Assembly: GCF_040183065.1 (NCBI RefSeq)
Contig: NC_091127.1
Location: forward strand, 26,710,391-26,774,390
Length of the DNA: 64,000 nucleotides
Direction of reading: 5' to 3'
From: Periplaneta americana
Taxonomy: Eukaryota; Arthropoda; Insecta; Blattodea; Blattidae
Position 1 is the stretch's first letter, and the number at the start of each line of letters is the position of its first letter. This document shows, piece by piece, positions 61,601-64,000 of the stretch. Made by a program: the position numbers and the translations under genes. The notes below the pieces were generated by a model, which searched no databases, was not told the DNA's origin, and worked only from the letters and a program-made list of their open reading frames with translations.

Positions 61601-62324
61601 GCTTCTGCAGTCGTTTCTTGCACGTTGGCAACGTTGCTGCTAGCATCAAGATGGCTGGCAGCGTTCTGCTCGTTAACGTTTTTAAAATAATTATACACCT
61701 TAAACACTATTTTTCGCGCCTGCTTGTGTAATACTTGTCTTTTTACAGTCTCTTCTTCCATTTATTTACCTTACATACACACAGTAAATGTTAGTTTTAC
61801 TTATTCAATGTATTGAAACACTCGCACGTGAACAAACGAACTTGGGAAGTGCTTGTTATAGACTGATTCTGATTGGTTATACTGTACAAGCTTGTGACGT
61901 CACATACCAGAAATGCTACGGCACATATAGAAGCTAACCGCCTTCCAAAATGCCGTCCAGTCTAGTCTCTTGCAATATAAATGTCTTTTGTTTTCTTGTT
62001 GGAACAAGTTTACTTTGAAAAATCTGTTGAAAAATATGTTTCCATCTCTTGAATATGTTTATTTTTAAATTTCTAGATATTGATCTGAGTTAATGTACTT
62101 TATTTATTCATTTAAATTTAACTAGATATAATTCATAATGATTACATTTGTTTGCTACATACTCTGAATATTCCTAGTACTATTACTTGTGCTTGCAGAT
62201 TCACTTGATATACCGATTTGAAGAGCAACAGCATCTCAAGTTTGAAGTGTACGATGTCGACACAACTAAAGCCAACCTGGAAGAACACGACTTCCTGGGT
62301 TACTGTGAGACAACGCTAGGACAG
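44552..62324 (+). CDS. copine (C2A domain), first three coding exons, partial
   Basis: Copines are cytosolic proteins with two N-terminal C2 domains and a vWA-like domain that bind phospholipid membranes in a calcium-dependent way. Exons 44552-44619, 48740-48881 and 62199-62324 join in frame (68+142+126 bases) to give residues 1-112: an N-terminus M-A-G-F-V-P-G-S, then [11 protein letters not shown] at about 16-26, the calcium loop [10 protein letters not shown] (27-36), G-W-Q-E-I-G-R-T-E and L-N-P-N-F (60s), then F-E-V-Y-D-V-D (about 85-91) and [13 protein letters not shown]. The calcium-binding aspartates of both C2A loops are present. Full copines are over 500 residues, so the rest lies right of the window. 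Which paralog is not clear. Confidence 0.9.
44884..45139 (-). repeat. SINE family 1 copy d, intact insertion
   Basis: Minus-strand full copy: head at right (GTCCACACCTGTGGAGTAAC), tail at left. Flanked by TTACCAACTT on both sides (44874-44883, 45140-45149). In copine intron 1. Confidence 0.9.
45343..45482 (-). repeat. tRNA-derived SINE with (TAA)n tail
   Basis: Minus strand: A box GGCGTAGCTCAGTGGTTAGA and B box CCGGGTTCGATCCCCGG, body GAGCGAATTTTTCTCC, then about 14 TAA units (45343-45388). The head is close to a real tRNA but runs into a SINE body. Confidence 0.8.
45559..45831. repeat. foldback MITE
   Basis: The arm GTCGTTGTCCCTGCAATAAC continuing TCCTATGTG (45570-45599) pairs with its complement at about 45787-45822. 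Total about 270 bp. No coding capacity. Confidence 0.65.
46580..46634. repeat. (TA)n microsatellite
   Basis: About 27 TA units, interrupted at its right end by the pogo-like element that starts at 46635 and uses TA as target. Confidence 0.9.
46635..47445. mobile_element. pogo/Tigger-like nonautonomous element, copy 2
   Basis: Ends CAGTGAAACCTCTCATTTAC and the complement of CAGTGAAACCTCTCCTTACG, TA on both sides (46633-46634, 47446-47447). Same family and orientation as 2747-3549, with better preserved ends. An open frame at 46964-47212 has no recognised domain. Confidence 0.8.
47899..48160 (-). repeat. SINE family 2 copy b, intact insertion
   Basis: Minus strand: head GCCACCGGCGTGGCTCAGTT at the right, body with GTTTTTTCCGAGATTTTCCC, tail GACGCTAAATAACC and AAATAAAATAAA at the left. 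A perfect 13-bp duplication GAATCATGTTAAT (47886-47898, 48161-48173) bounds it. Shares its tail, but not its head, with family 1. Confidence 0.88.
48569..48598. repeat. (CA)n microsatellite
   Basis: A-run followed by about 12 CA units in copine intron 1, 140 bases before exon 2. Confidence 0.9.
48740..48881 (+). CDS. copine exon 2
   Basis: Acceptor TTGTTATAG before 48740 and donor GTGAGA after 48881. Encodes [28 protein letters not shown] and L-N-P-N-F-V-K-K, the first calcium loop and core strands of C2A. Ends in phase 0. Confidence 0.92.
49658..51458. repeat. 53-bp minisatellite, about 34 units
   Basis: Head-to-tail repeats of a 53-bp unit (GGAACAATAGTCACTAATAA, then ACACTAATGTGGAAATACAA and TGAGCAGCAGTGC). 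Unit variants differ at a few fixed sites: GTGC versus GTTC, TGTGG versus CGTGG, AGCAGCAG versus CGCAGCAT, AAACAC versus ACACAC near the right end. Between about 50190 and 50690 two variants alternate, giving a 106-bp higher-order period in part. In copine intron 2. Confidence 0.96.
51480..53279. other. intronic, no gene seen
   Basis: AT-rich intron 2 of copine. Small frames at 51862-52169 show no domain. Nothing else supported. Confidence 0.4.
53280..53812. mobile_element. foldback element, possibly mariner-derived
   Basis: Outer arms of about 75 bp: ACAAGCAAACATTCTGATGG and the following GGGCAGATAAAAAAGTTA on the left match the complement of 53742-53812. Inner arms (GGAATTGAGACATTT...CATGGGATC, 53518-53550 and 53622-53655) form a second inverted pair. 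The right half reads W-Y-D-K-C-L-N and G-G-Y-V-D, like the C-terminal W-.-K-C motif of mariner transposases, but this is weak. Confidence 0.6.
54494..55308 (-). mobile_element. RTE-like LINE, 5'-truncated, with target duplication
   Basis: A 13-bp duplication ACTGATATTAATT (54481-54493, 55309-55321) bounds it. Minus strand reads [11 protein letters not shown] (the catalytic Y-A-D-D box) near 55300-55260, then [30 protein letters not shown] and a C-terminal [14 protein letters not shown] separates the two long frames (M-G-R-L-R then A-G-H-I-M-R). The tail is a GATGATGA-type repeat, typical of RTE-like LINEs. Confidence 0.88.
55929..56215 (+). pseudogene. hAT transposase C-terminal fragment (GTF2IRD2/ZBED5-like)
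   Basis: From ATG 55929: [10 protein letters not shown] and S-L-V-E-F-Y-K, ending at TAG 56063. Shortly after, in other frames, come [10 protein letters not shown] and [12 protein letters not shown], then S-L-T-D-V-S-L. This order is the C-terminal part of the hAT-derived family found in ZBED5 and GTF2IRD2-like proteins. At least two breaks; terminal repeats not located. Confidence 0.65.
56370..56452. repeat. two-copy tandem repeat, about 41 bp
   Basis: ATAGTTTTGCAAACACTGAA and GGGAATTCATTT occur twice in a row with one or two differences. Confidence 0.75.
57031..57764 (+). mobile_element. solo LTR of an LTR retrotransposon (probably Ty3/Gypsy-like)
   Basis: Begins TGTGGCAGCGACG and ends TTTACA, with ATAT directly on both sides (57027-57030, 57765-57768). 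A TATA-like TTATAAAT lies near 57259 and AATAAA hexamers near 57730 and 57752, so U3, R and U5 can be outlined. No internal region or second LTR was seen in the window; it looks like a recombined solo LTR. Family by general features only; age not estimated. Confidence 0.5.
58399..58850. mobile_element. MITE with TTTATGCTCGACCAT ends
   Basis: TTTATGCTCGACCAT at the left and its complement at the right (58836-58850). A frame at 58410-58598 (P-K-C-S-N-Y-T-P) has no known domain. Just right of it, 58855-58965 forms another hairpin (GCCTATAATGGTAATTAAGAC versus its complement). Confidence 0.5.
59284..59541 (+). repeat. SINE family 1 copy e, intact insertion
   Basis: Plus-strand full copy, head GTCCACACCTGTGGAGTAAT, B box CGGGTTCGATTCCCGG, tail GCATCGTAAAATAAACTACT and A-rich end. 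A perfect 13-bp duplication ATGGTAACAACGG (59271-59283, 59542-59554) bounds it. Confidence 0.92.
59650..61095 (-). pseudogene. decayed LINE reverse transcriptase (RTE-like)
   Basis: Not visible as a long frame, but the minus strand shows ordered reverse transcriptase blocks. Near 60800 is [14 protein letters not shown]; near 60590 [12 protein letters not shown] and L-L-I-E-K-R-R-E-F. Near 60170 comes K-F-L-G-Y-T, and near 59990-60060 [12 protein letters not shown] and C-G-S-E-A, then [12 protein letters not shown]. These are the fingers, palm and thumb motifs of non-LTR polymerases. Many stops and frameshifts; an old copy. Confidence 0.72.
61345..61962 (-). mobile_element. mariner/Tc1-like element with HTH remnant
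   Basis: Inverted ends share GACGGCATTT.GGAAGGCGGTT and lie next to TA on both sides (61343-61344, 61963-61964). On the minus strand from 61761 the frame [24 protein letters not shown] and G-L-R-T-V resembles the N-terminal helix-turn-helix common to an insect DDE transposase group. The catalytic domain is missing. 618 bp. Confidence 0.65.
62199..62324 (+). CDS. copine exon 3
   Basis: Acceptor GCTTGCAG before 62199 and donor GTATGA after 62324, 42 codons, phase 0 on both sides. Encodes [14 protein letters not shown] and E-T-T-L-G-Q, the second calcium loop of C2A. The next exon was not found before 64000. Confidence 0.93.
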
Positions 62325-62809
62325 GTATGACGCCATTAATTGTTTAAAATGTACATGGAACAAAAAATTAATTATTGAATGATTAAAAGTTTCAAACATA
62401 CTGATATTCAGTGCCTCCATTTGTCAGTTAAGACCTTCGTGAAATTCTCCCAGCTTATCAGAATTGAATTTTCCATTTCTAACATGGGAGCACTTGTCAG
62501 GTGGAATTCGCTGCCCTTGATAAATGACGTTGAGTAGCAGAGTTGAATTTTGACATGATTAAATAAGCAATACACTTTGTCTGCAGCACGCTCATTTGAA
62601 ACAATGTTTTTACTTGTCATAAATCTATAACATGAAATATCCTTAAGGAAGACATGCTAAGTATTTTTATTGATCTTATGCTGGCTTAAACCCATGAACT
62701 TCTGGTCTAATGGTGAGTTTGGTAATCTCTCAGCCAATAAAGACTTATATTTTGAATCATATTATACCAGCACTATGGTTTATTAAAATTGGTTCTTATA
62801 TGAGTACTG

Positions 62810-63001
62810 CATATTGTCGGCTAAGAATGAAAACCTCATATCTCTCGAAAACCAAACTTTACGGGAGGAACAAAAAACTGTCTGTAGGCTTCATTTTTAT
62901 ATTTTTTTAACATAATTGACCAAATTTAATTTTTAAATCAGAAACAGAAACAGTTGTTTTTACACTTTTTATGGATGGATTATGAGATTATCTTCTGATT
63001 A

Positions 63002-63046
<45 letters not shown>

Positions 63047-63080
63047 AGATACGAGGTTTTCATTCTTAGCCGACAATATG
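62810..63080. repeat. foldback MITE with internal poly(A)
   Basis: CATATTGTCGGCTAAGAATG continuing AAAACCTC.TATCT at the left and its complement at the right (about 33-bp arms). Inside lies an A-run of about 40 (63006-63043). Confidence 0.75.
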
Positions 63081-63214
63081 TACCATAAAATCACTTAATA
63101 ATTATAAAAATAGTTTGAATAAAATCGTAAACATATAGCAGAATTTTATCTGTAAGCAATGGAAAAACAAATATACAAATCTCAGCTCTGATAAAGAATT
63201 TGTCTCCTCAGAAA

Positions 63215-63420
63215 ACAATGTTCTGATGTAATCTTCATCTTACGATATCTAGTGACGTATATACGTCCATTGATGTGACATATTAATGAATTAAATACTA
63301 TTATAGTCACAATCATGCCATGGTATGAAAGAAAAATTTCACAACCTCGAGCGGGAATCGAACCTGCGACTTCCTGGTCTCTGGTCAGGCGCTCTACCAC
63401 TGAGCTATCGAGTTCGTCTC
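63215..63420 (-). repeat. tRNA-derived SINE, head close to a tRNA
   Basis: Minus strand: CTCGATAGCTCAGTGGTAGA, anticodon-like CCTGACCAGAGACCAGG and B box GCAGGTTCGATTCCCGC closing with TCGAG, then a body ending CATTAATATGTCACATCAAC. The acceptor is only 5 bp and the T stem has a mismatch, and the body is shared with the next repeat, so it is a SINE rather than a tRNA gene. Confidence 0.75.
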
Positions 63421-63524
63421 ACGCCAAAGGCTCGGAATTATCATTTCATACTGGCGACTCTGTTATAGAGTACTGTCCATAGCGTCTGATCTTAGTCAAC
63501 ACTGCTTATGGCTGGAAAGAAACT

Positions 63525-63730
63525 TTACAAATGTAATCTTCATCTTACGATGTTTGGTGACGTATATACGTCCGTTGATGTGACATATTAATGAATTAAA
63601 TACTATTATAGTCACAATCATGCCATGGTATGAAAGAAAGTCGCAGGTTCGATTCCCGCTCGAGGTTGTGAAATTTTTCTTTCATACCATGGCATGATTG
63701 TGACTATAATAGTATTTAATTCATTAATGT
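63525..63730. repeat. inverted duplication of SINE body
   Basis: A second minus-strand body copy (from about 63525) meets a plus-strand copy at 63642. Arms of about 55 bp (AATGAATTAAATACTATTAT through CCATGGTATGAAAGAAA and complement) enclose only the B-box half GTCGCAGGTTCGATTCCCGC. Confidence 0.75.
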
Positions 63731-63767
63731 TCTGATGTTCAAAACTTATTTTTATTTTTTATTTTAT

Positions 63768-64000
63768 TGGGTTATTTTACGACGCTGTATCAACATCTAG
63801 GTTATTTAGCATGTGAAGGATATGAAGGTGATAATGCCGGTGAAATGAGTCCAGGGTCCAGCACTGAAAGTTACCAAGCATTTGCTGGTACTGGGTTGAG
63901 GGAAAACCCCGGAAAAAATCTCAACCAGGTAACTTGCCCCGACCGGGATTCGAACCCAGGCCACTGGTTTCGCGGCCAGACGCGCTGACCGTTACTCCAC
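63768..64000 (-). repeat. SINE family 1 copy f, cut by window end
   Basis: Tail GGTTATTTTACGACGCTGTA at the left, GC-rich body, B box complement CGACCGGGATTCGAACCC; the head continues past 64000. Confidence 0.88.

Noticed and set aside
63345-63420. tRNA gene on the minus strand
   Set aside because: A and B boxes are good, but the acceptor stem is short, the T stem has a mismatch, and the sequence continues into a repeated SINE body.

Overview
The window looks like nuclear DNA of an insect, most probably a blattodean (cockroach or termite, Periplaneta-like). It is AT-rich, its genes are split by GT-AG introns, and it is saturated with tRNA-derived SINEs of types I associate with cockroaches, together with Jockey/RTE-type LINEs, hAT, PIF/Harbinger, pogo/Tigger and Tc1/mariner DNA elements and a Helitron/Helentron-like element. 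Nothing bacterial or organellar was seen.

Three host genes are supported. (1) At the left end, on the plus strand, are the last two exons (1050-1185 and 1515-1736) of an unrecognised protein carrying three short x-Q-T motifs. (2) A complete seven-exon gene on the minus strand (coding bases 41576 down to 6942, introns included about 34.6 kb) encodes a 280-residue DEK-C plus SWIB domain chromatin protein of the UAF30/spp27 type. Every exon junction was read from the sequence and the reading frame closes exactly. Its first intron is 27.2 kb and holds most of the mobile DNA. (3) On the plus strand, starting at 44552, are the first three coding exons of a copine (start codon plus most of the C2A domain, residues 1-112). 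The gene runs off the right edge. Genes 2 and 3 are divergent, separated by about 3 kb.

Layout: 1-710 decayed LINE RNase H; 1050-1736 gene 1; 2747-5675 three TA-flanked DNA elements; 6942-41576 gene 2 with Harbinger, Tc1, pogo and hAT elements, SINEs, a Helentron-like element, a nearly whole hAT transposon (28748-30943), LINE 3' ends and a palindromic element with a hammerhead-like motif (35290-35673); 44552-62324 the copine exons, with a 53-bp minisatellite of about 34 units (49658-51458), two RTE-like LINE pieces, a foldback element and a solo LTR in its introns; 62325-64000 further SINE and foldback repeats.

The host genes do not form a pathway. The main content is the mobile-element record: many insertions can be bounded to the base by target-site duplications, and several are nested (a SINE inside a foldback element, a hAT MITE inside a SINE, a SINE inside a Helentron-like element).
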